A stretch of 64,000 nt of DNA from contig NC_079881.1 of the NCBI RefSeq assembly GCF_029227915.1, forward strand, positions 28,559,501 to 28,623,500. Reading direction: 5' to 3'. A program made the position numbers and the translations under genes. The stretch is from Hydractinia symbiolongicarpus (taxonomy: Eukaryota > Cnidaria > Hydrozoa > Anthoathecata > Hydractiniidae). The notes under the pieces were generated by a model. The model was given only the letters and a program-made list of their open reading frames with translations. It did no database searches and had not been told where the DNA came from. This document shows, in pieces, positions 1 through 13,486 of the stretch; within the stretch, counting starts at the first letter, position 1; each line of letters opens with the position of its first letter.

Positions 1-2530
1 AGAACGATTTTTTAAATTACCTTTTCACCACTAAATTGCATGAGACTTGTAGTTTTCAAAAAAGTTTTCATTTTTGATGAGACGCTGAATGAAAGAAGTT
101 TAATCGCCGGCAAACGAAAACCTACGATTTCCCGTAAATCACAGACTCGGCCCGTATAGTCAAAAGTATACAAAGAAAGTACCCAGGGAGTAAACTCATT
201 TCCCGAACGATTTTTTAAATTATTTTTTCACCACTAAAACGAATGAGACTTGTAGTTTTCAAAAATGTTTTCATTTTTAATGAGACGCCTAATGAAAGAG
301 GTTTAATCGCCGGCAAACGAAAACCCGCAATTTCCCGTAAATCCCGGGCTTTTCCCGTATAGTTGAATGTATACAAAGAAAGTACCCTGTAAGTAAACTC
401 ATTCCCAGAACGATTTTTTAAATTATCTTTTCACCACTAAATCGCATGAGACTTGTAGTTTTCAAAAATGTTTTCATATTTGATGAGACGCTGAATAAAA
501 GAAGTTTAATCGCCGGCAAACGAAAACCTGAGATTTCCCGTAAATTCCAGACTCGGCCCGTATAGTCAAAAGTATACAAAGAAAGTACCCAGGGGGTAAA
601 CTCATTTCCCGAACGATTTTTTAAATTATTATTTCACCGCTAAAACCTATGAGACTTGTAGTTTTTAAAAATGTTTTCATTTTTGATGAGACGCTGAATA
701 AATGGAGTTTAATCGCCGGCAAACGAAAACCCGCCATTTCTCGTAAACCCTGGACTCGGCCCGTCTAGTCAAAAGTATACAAAGAAAGTACCCAGGGAGT
801 AAACTCATTTCCCGAACGATTTTTTAAATTACTTTTACACCACTAAAACGCATGAGACTTGTAATTTTCAAAAATGTTTTCATTTTTGATGAGACGCTGA
901 ATAAAAGAAGTTTAATTGCCGGCAAACGAAAACCTGCGATTTCCCGTAAATCCCGGACTCGGCTTGTAAAGTCAAAAGTATACAAAAAAAGTACCCAGGG
1001 AGTAAACTCATTTCCCGAACGATTTTTTAAATTATTATTTCACCACTAAAGCCCATGAGACTTGTAGTTTTTAAAAATGTTTTCATTTTTGATGAGACGC
1101 TGAATAAAAGAAGTTTAATCGCCGGCAAACGAAAACCCGTGACTTCCCGTAACTCCCGGACTCAGCCCGTCTAGTTAAAAGTATAGAAAGAAAGTACCCA
1201 GGGAGTAAACTCATTTCCCGAACGATTTTTCAAATTATTTCTGCACCACTAGAACGAATGAGACTTGTAGTTTTCAAAAATGTTTTCATTTTTAATGAGA
1301 CGCTTAATGAAAGAGGTTAAATTGCCGGCAAACGAAAACCCGCAATTTCCCGTATATCCCGGGCTTGTCCCGTATAGTGAAATGTATACAAAGAAAGTAC
1401 CCAGGGAGTAAACTCATTTCCCGAACGATTTTTTAAATTAATTTTTCACCACTAAAACGCATGAGACTTGTAGTTTTCAAAAATGTTTTCATTTTTGATG
1501 AGACGCTGAATAAAAGAAGTTTAATTGCCGGCAAACAAAAACCTGCGATTTCCCGTAAATCCCGGACTCGGCCTGTAAAGTCAAATGTATACAAAAAAAG
1601 TACCCAGGGAGTAAACTCATTTCCCGAACGATTTTTTAAATTATTATTTCACCACTAAAGCCCATGAGACTTGAAGTTTTTAAAAATGTTTTCATTTCTG
1701 ATGAGACGCTCAATAAAAGAAATTTAATCGCCGGCAAACGAAAACCCGCCATTTCCGGTAAACCCTGGACTCAGCCCGTATAGTTAAAAGTATACAAAGA
1801 AAGTACCCAGGGAGTAAACTCATTTCCCGAACGATTTTTTAAATTATTTTTTCACCACTAAAACGCATGAGACTTGTAGTTTTCAAAAATGTTTTCATTT
1901 TTGATGAGACGCTGAATAAAAGAAGTTTAATCGCTGGCAAACAAAAACCTGCGATTTCCTGTAAATCCCGGACTCGGCCTGTAAAGACAAAAGTATACAA
2001 AAAAATTACCCAGGGAGTAAACTCATATCCCGAACGATTTTTTAAATTATTATTTCACCACTAAAGCCCATGAGACTTGTAGTTTTTAAAAATGTTTTCA
2101 TTTTTGATGAGACGCTGAATAAAAGAAGTTTAATCGCCGGCAAACGAAAACCCGCGACTTCCCGTAACTCCCTGACTTGGCCCGTATAGTCAAAAGTATA
2201 CAAAGAACGTACCCAGGTAGTAAACTCATTTCCCGAACGATTTTTTAAATTATTTTTTCACCACTAAAACGCATGAGACTTGTAGTTTTCAAAAATGTTT
2301 TCATATTTAATAAGACGCTTAATGAAAGAGGTTTAATCGCCGGCAAACGAAAACCTGAGATTTCCCGTAAATCCCAGACTCGGCCCGTATAGTCAAAAGT
2401 ATACAAAGAAAGTACCCAGGGAGTAAACTCATTTCCCTAACGATTTTTTAAATCATTATTTCACCGCTAAAGCCCATGAGACTTGTAGTTTTTAAAAATG
2501 TTTTCGTTTTTGATTAGACGCTGAATAAAA

Positions 2531-5500
2531 GAAGTTTAATCGCTGGCAAACAAAAACCTGCGATTTCCTGTAAATCCCGGACTCGGCCTGTAAAGACAAA
2601 AGTATACAAAAAAATTACCCAGGGAGTAAACTCATATCCCGAACGATTTTTTAAATTATTATTTCACCACTAAAGCCCATGACACTTGTAGTTTTTAAAA
2701 ATGTTTTCATTTTTGATGAGACGCTGAATAAAAGAAGTTTAATCGCCGGCAAACGAAAACCCGCGACTTCCCGTAACTCCCTGACTTGGCCCGTATAGTC
2801 AAAAGTATACAAAGAAAGTACCCAGGTAGTAAACTCATTTCCCGAACGATTTTTTAAATTATTTTTTCACCACTAAAACGCATGAGACTTGTAGTTTTCA
2901 AAAATCTTTTCATTTTTAATGAGACGCTTAATGAAAGAGGTTTAATCGCCGGCAAACGAAAACCAGCGATTTCCATTAAAACCCGGGCTTGGCACGTGTA
3001 GTCGAATGTATACAAAGAAAGCATCCAGGAAGTAAACTCATTTCCAGAACGATTTTTTAAATTATTTTTTCACCACTAAAACGCATAAGACTTGTAGTTT
3101 TCAAAAATGTTTTCATTTTTGATGAGAGGCTGAATAAAAGAAGTTTAACCGCCGGCAAACGAAAAACCGCGATTTCCCGTAAATTCCGGGCTTGTCCCGT
3201 ATAGTCAAAAGTATACAAAGAAAGTACCCAGGGAGTAAACTCATTTCCCGAACGATTTTTTAAATTATTTTTTCACCACTAAAACGCATGAGACTTGTAG
3301 TTTTCAAACTTGGTTTCATTTTTGATGAGACGCTGAATAAAAGAATTTTAATCGCCGGCAAACGAAAACCCGCGATTTCCCGAATATCCCGGGCTTGGAC
3401 CGTATAGTTGAATGTATATAAAGAAAGTACCAAAGGAGAAAACTGATTTCCCGAACGATTTTTCAAATTATTTCTGCACCACTAGAACGAATGAGACTAG
3501 TAGTTTTCAAAAATGTTTTCATATTTAATAAGTCGCTTAATGAAAGAGGTTTAATCGCCGGCAAACGAAAACCCGCGATTTCCCGTAAATCCCTGGCTTG
3601 TCCCGCATAGTCGAATGTATACAAAGAAAGTACCCTGTGAGTAAACTCATTTCCAGAACGATTTTTTAAATTATCTTTTCACCACTAAATCGCATGAGAC
3701 TTGTAGTTTTTAAAAATGTTTTCATTTTTGATTAGACGCTGAATAAATGGAGTTTAATCGCCGGCAAACGAAAACCCGCCATTTCCCGTAAACCCCGGAC
3801 TCGGCCCGTCTAGTCAAAAGTATACAAAGAAAGTACCCAGGGAGTAAACTCATTTCCCGAACGAATTTTTAAATTACTTTTACACCACTAAAACGCATGA
3901 GACTTGTAGTTTCAAAAATGTTTTCATTTTTGATGAGACGCTGAATAGAAGAAGTTTAACCGCCGGCAAACGAAAAACCGCGATTTCCCGTAAATTCCGG
4001 GCTTGTCCCGTATAGTCAAAAGTATACAAAGAAAGTACCCAGGGAGTAAACTCATTTCCCTAACGATTTTTTAAATCATTATTTCACCGCTAAAGCCCAT
4101 GAGACTTGTAGTTTTTAAAAATGTTTTCGTTTTTGATTAGACGCTGAATAAAAGAAGTTTAATCGCTGGCAAACAAAAACCTGCGATTTCCTGTAAATCC
4201 CGGACTCGGCCTGTAAAGACAAAAGTATACAAAAAAATTACCCAGGGAGTAAACTCATATCCCGAACGATTTTTTAAATTATTATTTCACCACTAAAGCC
4301 CATGACACTTGTAGTTTTTAAAAATGTTTTCATTTTTGATGAGACGCTGAATAAAAGAAGTTTAATCGCCGGCAAACGAAAACCCGCGACTTCCCGTAAC
4401 TCCCTGACTTGGCCCGTATAGTCAAAAGTATACAAAGAAAGTACCCAGGTAGTAAACTCATTTCCCGAACGATTTTTTAAATTATTTTTTCACCACTAAA
4501 ACGCATGAGACTTGTAGTTTTCAAAAATCTTTTCATTTTTAATGAGACGCTTAATGAAAGAGGTTTAATCGCCGGCAAACGAAAACCAGCGATTTCCATT
4601 AAAACCCGGGCTTGGCACGTGTAGTCGAATGTATACAAAGAAAGCATCCAGGAAGTAAACTCATTTCCAGAACGATTTTTTAAATTATTTTTTCACCACT
4701 AAAACGCATAAGACTTGTAGTTTTCAAAAATGTTTTCATTTTTGATGAGACGCTGAATAAAAGAAGTTTAACCGCCGGCAAACGAAAAACCGCGATTTCC
4801 CGTAAATTCCGGGCTTGTCCCGTATAGTCAAAAGTATACAAAGAAAGTACCCAGGGAGTAAACTCATTTCCCGAACGATTTTTTAAATTATTTTTTCACC
4901 ACTAAAACGCATGAGACTTGTAGTTTTCAAACTTGGTTTCATTTTTGATGAGACGCTGAATAAAAGAATTTTAATCGCCGGCAAACGAAAACCCGCGATT
5001 TCCCGAATATCCCGGGCTTGGACCGTATAGTTGAATGTATATAAAGAAAGTACCAAAGGAGAAAACTGATTTCCCGAACGATTTTTCAAATTATTTCTGC
5101 ACCACTAGAACGAATGAGACTAGTAGTTTTCAAAAATGTTTTCATATTTAATAAGTCGCTTAATGAAAGAGGTTTAATCGCCGGCAAACGAAAACCCGCG
5201 ATTTCCCGTAAATCCCTGGCTTGTCCCGCATAGTCGAATGTATACAAAGAAAGTACCCTGTGAGTAAACTCATTTCCAGAACGATTTTTTAAATTATCTT
5301 TTCACCACTAAATCGCATGAGACTTGTAGTTTTTAAAAATGTTTTCATTTTTGATTAGACGCTGAATAAATGGAGTTTAATCGCCGGCAAACGAAAACCC
5401 GCCATTTCCCGTAAACCCCGGACTCGGCCCGTCTAGTCAAAAGTATACAAAGAAAGTACCCAGGGAGTAAACTCATTTCCCGAACGAATTTTTAAATTAC

Positions 5501-8008
5501 TTTTACACCACTAAAACGCATGAGACTTGTAGTTTCAAAAATGTTTTCATTTTTGATGAGACGCTGAATAGAAGAAGTTTAATCGCCGGCAAACGAAAAC
5601 CTGAGATTTCCCGTAAATCCCAGACTCGGCCCGTATAGTCAAAAGTTTACAAAGAAAGTACCCAGGGAGTAAACTCATTTTCCGAACGATTTTTTAAATT
5701 ATTATTTCACCGCTAAAGCCCATGAGACTTGTAGTTTTTAAAAATGTTTTCATTTTTGATGAGACGCTGAATAAATGGAGTTTAATCGCCGGCAAACGAA
5801 AACCTGCCATTTCCCGTAAACCCCGGACTCGGCCCGTCTAGTCAAAAGTATACAAAGAAAGTACCCAGGGAGTAAACTCATTTCCCGAACGATTTTTTAA
5901 ATTACCTTTACACCACTAAAACGCATGAGACTTGTAGTTTTCAAAAATGTTTTCATTTTTGATGAGACGCTGAATAAAAGAAGTTTAATCGCCGGCAAAC
6001 GAAAACCTGCGATTTCCCGTAAATCCCGGACTCGGCCTGTAAAGTCAAAAGTATATAAAAAAGTACCCAGGGAGTAAACTCATTTCCCGAACGATTTTTT
6101 AAATTATTATTTCACCACTAAAGCCCATGAGACTTGTAGTTTTTGAAAATGTTTTCATTTTGGATGAGACGCTGAATAAAAGAAGTATAATCGCCGGCAA
6201 ACGAAAACCCGTGACTTCCCGTAACTCCCGGACTCGGCCCGTCTAGTTAAAAGTATACAAAGAAAGTACCCAGGGAGTAAATTCATTTCCCGAAAGATTT
6301 TTTCAAATTATTTCTGCACCACTAGAACGAATGAGACTTGTAGTTTTCAAAAATATTTTCATTTTTAATGAGACGCTTAATGAAAGAGGTTTAATTGCCG
6401 GCAAACGAAAACCGCGATTTCCCGTAAATCCCGGGCTTGTCCCGTATAGTCGAATGTATACAAAGAAAGTACCCTGTGAGTAAACTCATTTCCAGAACGA
6501 TTTTTTAAATTATCTTTTCACCACTAAATTGCATGAGACTTGTAGTTTTCACAAATGTTTTCATTTTTGATGAGACGCTGAATAAAAGAAGTTTAATCGC
6601 CGGCAAACGAAAACCTGCGATTTCCCGTAAATCCCAGACTCGGCCCGTGTAGTCAAAAGTATACAAAGAAAGTACCCAGGAAGTAAACTCATTTCCCGAT
6701 CGATTTTTTAAATTATTATTTCACCACTAAAGCCCATGAGACTTGTAGTTTTTAAAAATGTTTTCATTTTTGATGAGACGCTGAATAAAAGAAGTTTAAT
6801 CGCCGGCAAACGAAAACCTGCCATTTCCCGTAAACCCCGGACTCGGTCCATATAGTCAAAAGTATACAAAGAAAGTACCCAGGGAGTAAACTCATTTCCC
6901 GAACGATTTTTTAAATTACTTTTTCACCACTAAAACGCATGAGACTTGTAGTTTTTAAAAATGTTTTCATTTTTGATGAGACGCTGAATAAAAGAAGTTT
7001 AATCGCCGGCAAACGAAAACCTGAGATTTCCCGTAAATCCCAGACTCGGCCCGTATAGTCAAAAGTATACAAAGAAAGTGCCCAGGGAGTAAACTCATTT
7101 TCCGAACGATTTTTTAAATTATTATTTCACCGCTAAAGCCCATGAGACTTGTAGTTTTCAAAAATGTTTTCATTTTTGATGAGACGCTGAATAAAAGAAG
7201 TTTCATCGCCGGCAAACGAAAACCTGCGATTTCCCGTAAATCCCAGACTCGGACCGTGTAGTCAAAAGTATACAAAGAAAGTACCCAGGGAGTAAACTCA
7301 TTTCCCGATCGATTTTTTAAATTATTATTTCACCACTAAAGCCCATGAGACTTGTAGTTTTTAAAAATGTTTTCATTTTTGCTGAGACGCTGAATAAAAG
7401 AAGTTTAATCGCCGGCAAACAAAAACCCGCCATTTCCCGTAAACCCCGGACTCGGCCCGTATAGTCAAAAGTATACAAAGAAAGTACCCAGGGAGTAAAC
7501 TCATTTCCCGAACGATTTTTCAAATTATTTCTGCAACACTAGAACGAATGAGACTTGCAGTTTTCAAAAATGTTTTCATTTTTAATGAGACGCTTAATGA
7601 AAGAGGTTTAATCGCCGGCAAACGAAAACCCGCGATTTCCCGTAAATCCCGGGCTTGTCCCGTATAGTCGAATGTATACAAAGAAACAACCCTGTGAGTA
7701 AACTCATTTCCAGAACGATTTTTTAAATTACCTTTTCACCACTAAATTGCATGAGACTTGTAGTTTTCAAAAATGTTTTCATTTTTGATGAGACGCTGAA
7801 TGAAAGAAGTTTAATCGCCGGCAAACGAAAACCTACGATTTCCCGTAAATCCCAGACTCGGCCCGTATAGTCAAAAGTATACAAAGAAAGTACCCAGGGA
7901 GTAAACTCATTTCCCGAACGATTTTTTAAATTATTTTTTCACCACTAAAACGAATGAGACTTGTAGTTTTCAAAAATGTTTTCATTTTTAATGAGACGCT
8001 TAATGAAA
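2531..8008. repeat. Higher-order satellite block, copy A of a 5,478-bp tandem duplication
   Basis: This block of 27 monomers is repeated almost exactly at 8009-13486. Landmarks at 3260, 4883 and 7317 recur at 8738, 10361 and 12795, each 5,478 bp away. Only scattered substitutions separate the copies, for example GAGAGGCTG near 3126 against GAGACGCTG near 8604. Within the block a 1,623-bp (8-monomer) unit is also duplicated, with landmarks at 3260 and 4883. Confidence 0.85.
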
Positions 8009-11000
8009 GAAGTTTAATCGCTGGCAAACAAAAACCTGCGATTTCCTGTAAATCCCGGACTCGGCCTGTAAAGACAAAAGTATACAAAAAAATTACCCAG
8101 GGAGTAAACTCATATCCCGAACGATTTTTTAAATTATTATTTCACCACTAAAGCCCATGACACTTGTAGTTTTTAAAAATGTTTTCATTTTTGATGAGAC
8201 GCTGAATAAAAGAAGTTTAATCGCCGGCAAACGAAAACCCGCGACTTCCCGTAACTCCCTGACTTGGCCCGTATAGTCAAAAGTATACAAAGAAAGTACC
8301 CAGGTAGTAAACTCATTTCCCGAACGATTTTTTAAATTATTTTTTCACCACTAAAACGCATGAGACTTGTAGTTTTCAAAAATCTTTTCATTTTTAATGA
8401 GACCCTTAATGAAAGAGGTTTAATCGCCGGCAAACGAAAACCAGCGATTTCCATTAAAACCCGGGCTTGGCACGTGTAGTCGAATGTATACAAAGAAAGC
8501 ATCCAGGAAGTAAACTCATTTCCAGAACGATTTTTTAAATTATTTTTTCACCACTAAAACGCATAAGACTTGTAGTTTTCAAAAATGTTTTCATTTTTGA
8601 TGAGACGCTGAATAAAAGAAGTTTAACCGCCGGCAAACGAAAAACCGCGATTTCCCGTAAATTCCGGGCTTGTCCCGTATAGTCAAAAGTATACAAAGAA
8701 AGTACCCAGGGAGTAAACTCATTTCCCGAACGATTTTTTAAATTATTTTTTCACCACTAAAACGCATGAGACTTGTAGTTTTCAAACTTGGTTTCATTTT
8801 TGATGAGACGCTGAATAAAAGAATTTTAATCGCCGGCAAACGAAAACCCGCGATTTCCCGAATATCCCGGGCTTGGACCGTATAGTTGAATGTATATAAA
8901 GAAAGTACCAAAGGAGAAAACTGATTTCCCGAACGATTTTTCAAATTATTTCTGCACCACTAGAACGAATGAGACTAGTAGTTTTCAAAAATGTTTTCAT
9001 ATTTAATAAGTCGCTTAATGAAAGAGGTTTAATCGCCGGCAAACGAAAACCCGCGATTTCCCGTAAATCCCTGGCTTGTCCCGCATAGTCGAATGTATAC
9101 AAAGAAAGTACCCTGTGAGTAAACTCATTTCCAGAACGATTTTTTAAATTATCTTTTCACCACTAAATCGCATGAGACTTGTAGTTTTTAAAAATGTTTT
9201 CATTTTTGATTAGACGCTGAATAAATGGAGTTTAATCGCCGGCAAACGAAAACCCGCCATTTCCCGTAAACCCCGGACTCGGCCCGTCTAGTCAAAAGTA
9301 TACAAAGAAAGTACCCAGGGAGTAAACTCATTTCCCGAACGAATTTTTAAATTACTTTTACACCACTAAAACGCATGAGACTTGTAGTTTCAAAAATGTT
9401 TTCATTTTTGATGAGACGCTGAATAGAAGAAGTTTAACCGCCGGCAAACGAAAAACCGCGATTTCCCGTAAATTCCGGGCTTGTCCCGTATAGTCAAAAG
9501 TATACAAAGAAAGTACCCAGGGAGTAAACTCATTTCCCTAACGATTTTTTAAATCATTATTTCACCGCTAAAGCCCATGAGACTTGTAGTTTTTAAAAAT
9601 GTTTTCGTTTTTGATTAGACGCTGAATAAAAGAAGTTTAATCGCTGGCAAACAAAAACCTGCGATTTCCTGTAAATCCCGGACTCGGCCTGTAAAGACAA
9701 AAGTATACAAAAAAATTACCCAGGGAGTAAACTCATATCCCGAACGATTTTTTAAATTATTATTTCACCACTAAAGCCCATGACACTTGTAGTTTTTAAA
9801 AATGTTTTCATTTTTGATGAGACGCTGAATAAAAGAAGTTTAATCGCCGGCAAACGAAAACCCGCGACTTCCCGTAACTCCCTGACTTGGCCCGTATAGT
9901 CAAAAGTATACAAAGAAAGTACCCAGGTAGTAAACTCATTTCCCGAACGATTTTTTAAATTATTTTTTCACCACTAAAACGCATGAGACTTGTAGTTTTC
10001 AAAAATCTTTTCATTTTTAATGAGACGCTTAATGAAAGAGGTTTAATCGCCGGCAAACGAAAACCAGCGATTTCCATTAAAACCCGGGCTTGGCACGTGT
10101 AGTCGAATGTATACAAAGAAAGCATCCAGGAAGTAAACTCATTTCCAGAACGATTTTTTAAATTATTTTTTCACCACTAAAACGCATAAGACTTGTAGTT
10201 TTCAAAAATGTTTTCATTTTTGATGAGACGCTGAATAAAAGAAGTTTAACCGCCGGCAAACGAAAAACCGCGATTTCCCGTAAATTCCGGGCTTGTCCCG
10301 TATAGTCAAAAGTATACAAAGAAAGTACCCAGGGAGTAAACTCATTTCCCGAACGATTTTTTAAATTATTTTTTCACCACTAAAACGCATGAGACTTGTA
10401 GTTTTCAAACTTGGTTTCATTTTTGATGAGACGCTGAATAAAAGAATTTTAATCGCCGGCAAACGAAAACCCGCGATTTCCCGAATATCCCGGGCTTGGA
10501 CCGTATAGTTGAATGTATATAAAGAAAGTACCAAAGGAGAAAACTGATTTCCCGAACGATTTTTCAAATTATTTCTGCACCACTAGAACGAATGAGACTA
10601 GTAGTTTTCAAAAATGTTTTCATATTTAATAAGTCGCTTAATGAAAGAGGTTTAATCGCCGGCAAACGAAAACCCGCGATTTCCCGTAAATCCCTGGCTT
10701 GTCCCGCATAGTCGAATGTATACAAAGAAAGTACCCTGTGAGTAAACTCATTTCCAGAACGATTTTTTAAATTATCTTTTCACCACTAAATCGCATGAGA
10801 CTTGTAGTTTTTAAAAATGTTTTCATTTTTGATTAGACGCTGAATAAATGGAGTTTAATCGCCGGCAAACGAAAACCCGCCATTTCCCGTAAACCCCGGA
10901 CTCGGCCCGTCTAGTCAAAAGTATACAAAGAAAGTACCCAGGGAGTAAACTCATTTCCCGAACGAATTTTTAAATTACTTTTACACCACTAAAACGCATG

Positions 11001-13486
11001 AGACTTGTAGTTTCAAAAATGTTTTCATTTTTGATGAGACGCTGAATAGAAGAAGTTTAATCGCCGGCAAACGAAAACCTGAGATTTCCCGTAAATCCCA
11101 GACTCGGCCCGTATAGTCAAAAGTTTACAAAGAAAGTACCCAGGGAGTAAACTCATTTTCCGAACGATTTTTTAAATTATTATTTCACCGCTAAAGCCCA
11201 TGAGACTTGTAGTTTTTAAAAATGTTTTCATTTTTGATGAGACGCTGAATAAATGGAGTTTAATCGCCGGCAAACGAAAACCTGCCATTTCCCGTAAACC
11301 CCGGACTCGGCCCGTCTAGTCAAAAGTATACAAAGAAAGTACCCAGGGAGTAAACTCATTTCCCGAACGATTTTTTAAATTACCTTTACACCACTAAAAC
11401 GCATGAGACTTGTAGTTTTCAAAAATGTTTTCATTTTTGATGAGACGCTGAATAAAAGAAGTTTAATCGCCGGCAAACGAAAACCTGCGATTTCCCGTAA
11501 ATCCCGGACTCGGCCTGTAAAGTCAAAAGTATATAAAAAAGTACCCAGGGAGTAAACTCATTTCCCGAACGATTTTTTAAATTATTATTTCACCACTAAA
11601 GCCCATGAGACTTGTAGTTTTTGAAAATGTTTTCATTTTGGATGAGACGCTGAATAAAAGAAGTATAATCGCCGGCAAACGAAAACCCGTGACTTCCCGT
11701 AACTCCCGGACTCGGCCCGTCTAGTTAAAAGTATACAAAGAAAGTACCCAGGGAGTAAATTCATTTCCCGAAAGATTTTTTCAAATTATTTCTGCACCAC
11801 TAGAACGAATGAGACTTGTAGTTTTCAAAAATATTTTCATTTTTAATGAGACGCTTAATGAAAGAGGTTTAATTGACGGCAAACGAAAACCGCGATTTCC
11901 CGTAAATCCCGGGCTTGTCCCGTATAGTCGAATGTATACAAAGAAAGTACCCTGTGAGTAAACTCATTTCCAGAACGATTTTTTAAATTATCTTTTCACC
12001 ACTAAATTGCATGAGACTTGTAGTTTTCACAAATGTTTTCATTTTTGATGAGACGCTGAATAAAAGAAGTTTAATCGCCGGCAAACGAAAACCTGCGATT
12101 TCCCGTAAATCCCAGACTCGGCCCGTGTAGTCAAAAGTATACAAAGAAAGTACCCAGGAAGTAAACTCATTTCCCGATCGATTTTTTAAATTATTATTTC
12201 ACCACTAAAGCCCATGAGACTTGTAGTTTTTAAAAATGTTTTCATTTTTGATGAGACGCTGAATAAAAGAAGTTTAATCGCCGGCAAACGAAAACCTGCC
12301 ATTTCCCGTAAACCCCGGACTCGGTCCATATAGTCAAAAGTATACAAAGAAAGTACCCAGGGAGTAAACTCATTTCCCGAACGATTTTTTAAATTACTTT
12401 TTCACCACTAAAACGCATGAGACTTGTAGTTTTTAAAAATGTTTTCATTTTTGATGAGACGCTGAATAAAAGAAGTTTAATCGCCGGCAAACGAAAACCT
12501 GAGATTTCCCGTAAATCCCAGACTCGGCCCGTATAGTCAAAAGTATACAAAGAAAGTGCCCAGGGAGTAAACTCATTTTCCGAACGATTTTTTAAATTAT
12601 TATTTCACCGCTAAAGCCCATGAGACTTGTAGTTTTCAAAAATGTTTTCATTTTTGATGAGACGCTGAATAAAAGAAGTTTCATCGCCGGCAAACGAAAA
12701 CCTGCGATTTCCCGTAAATCCCAGACTCGGACCGTGTAGTCAAAAGTATACAAAGAAAGTACCCAGGGAGTAAACTCATTTCCCGATCGATTTTTTAAAT
12801 TATTATTTCACCACTAAAGCCCATGAGACTTGTAGTTTTTAAAAATGTTTTCATTTTTGCTGAGACGCTGAATAAAAGAAGTTTAATCGCCGGCAAACAA
12901 AAACCCGCCATTTCCCGTAAACCCCGGACTCGGCCCGTATAGTCAAAAGTATACAAAGAAAGTACCCAGGGAGTAAACTCATTTCCCGAACGATTTTTCA
13001 AATTATTTCTGCAACACTAGAACGAATGAGACTTGCAGTTTTCAAAAATGTTTTCATTTTTAATGAGACGCTTAATGAAAGAGGTTTAATCGCCGGCAAA
13101 CGAAAACCCGCGATTTCCCGTAAATCCCGGGCTTGTCCCGTATAGTCGAATGTATACAAAGAAACAACCCTGTGAGTAAACTCATTTCCAGAACGATTTT
13201 TTAAATTACCTTTTCACCACTAAATTGCATGAGACTTGTAGTTTTCAAAAATGTTTTCATTTTTGATGAGACGCTGAATGAAAGAAGTTTAATCGCCGGC
13301 AAACGAAAACCTACGATTTCCCGTAAATCCCAGACTCGGCCCGTATAGTCAAAAGTATACAAAGAAAGTACCCAGGGAGTAAACTCATTTCCCGAACGAT
13401 TTTTTAAATTATTTTTTCACCACTAAAACGAATGAGACTTGTAGTTTTCAAAAATGTTTTCATTTTTAATGAGACGCTTAATGAAA
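8009..13486. repeat. Higher-order satellite block, copy B of the 5,478-bp duplication
   Basis: This is the second copy of the 27-monomer block. The junction at about 8009 lies inside a hybrid monomer: its 5' part matches the monomer at about 13430, and its 3' part, from GAAGTTTAATCGCTGG, matches position 2531. That is the signature of unequal crossing-over between misaligned monomers. The two copies diverge again after about 13486. Confidence 0.85.
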
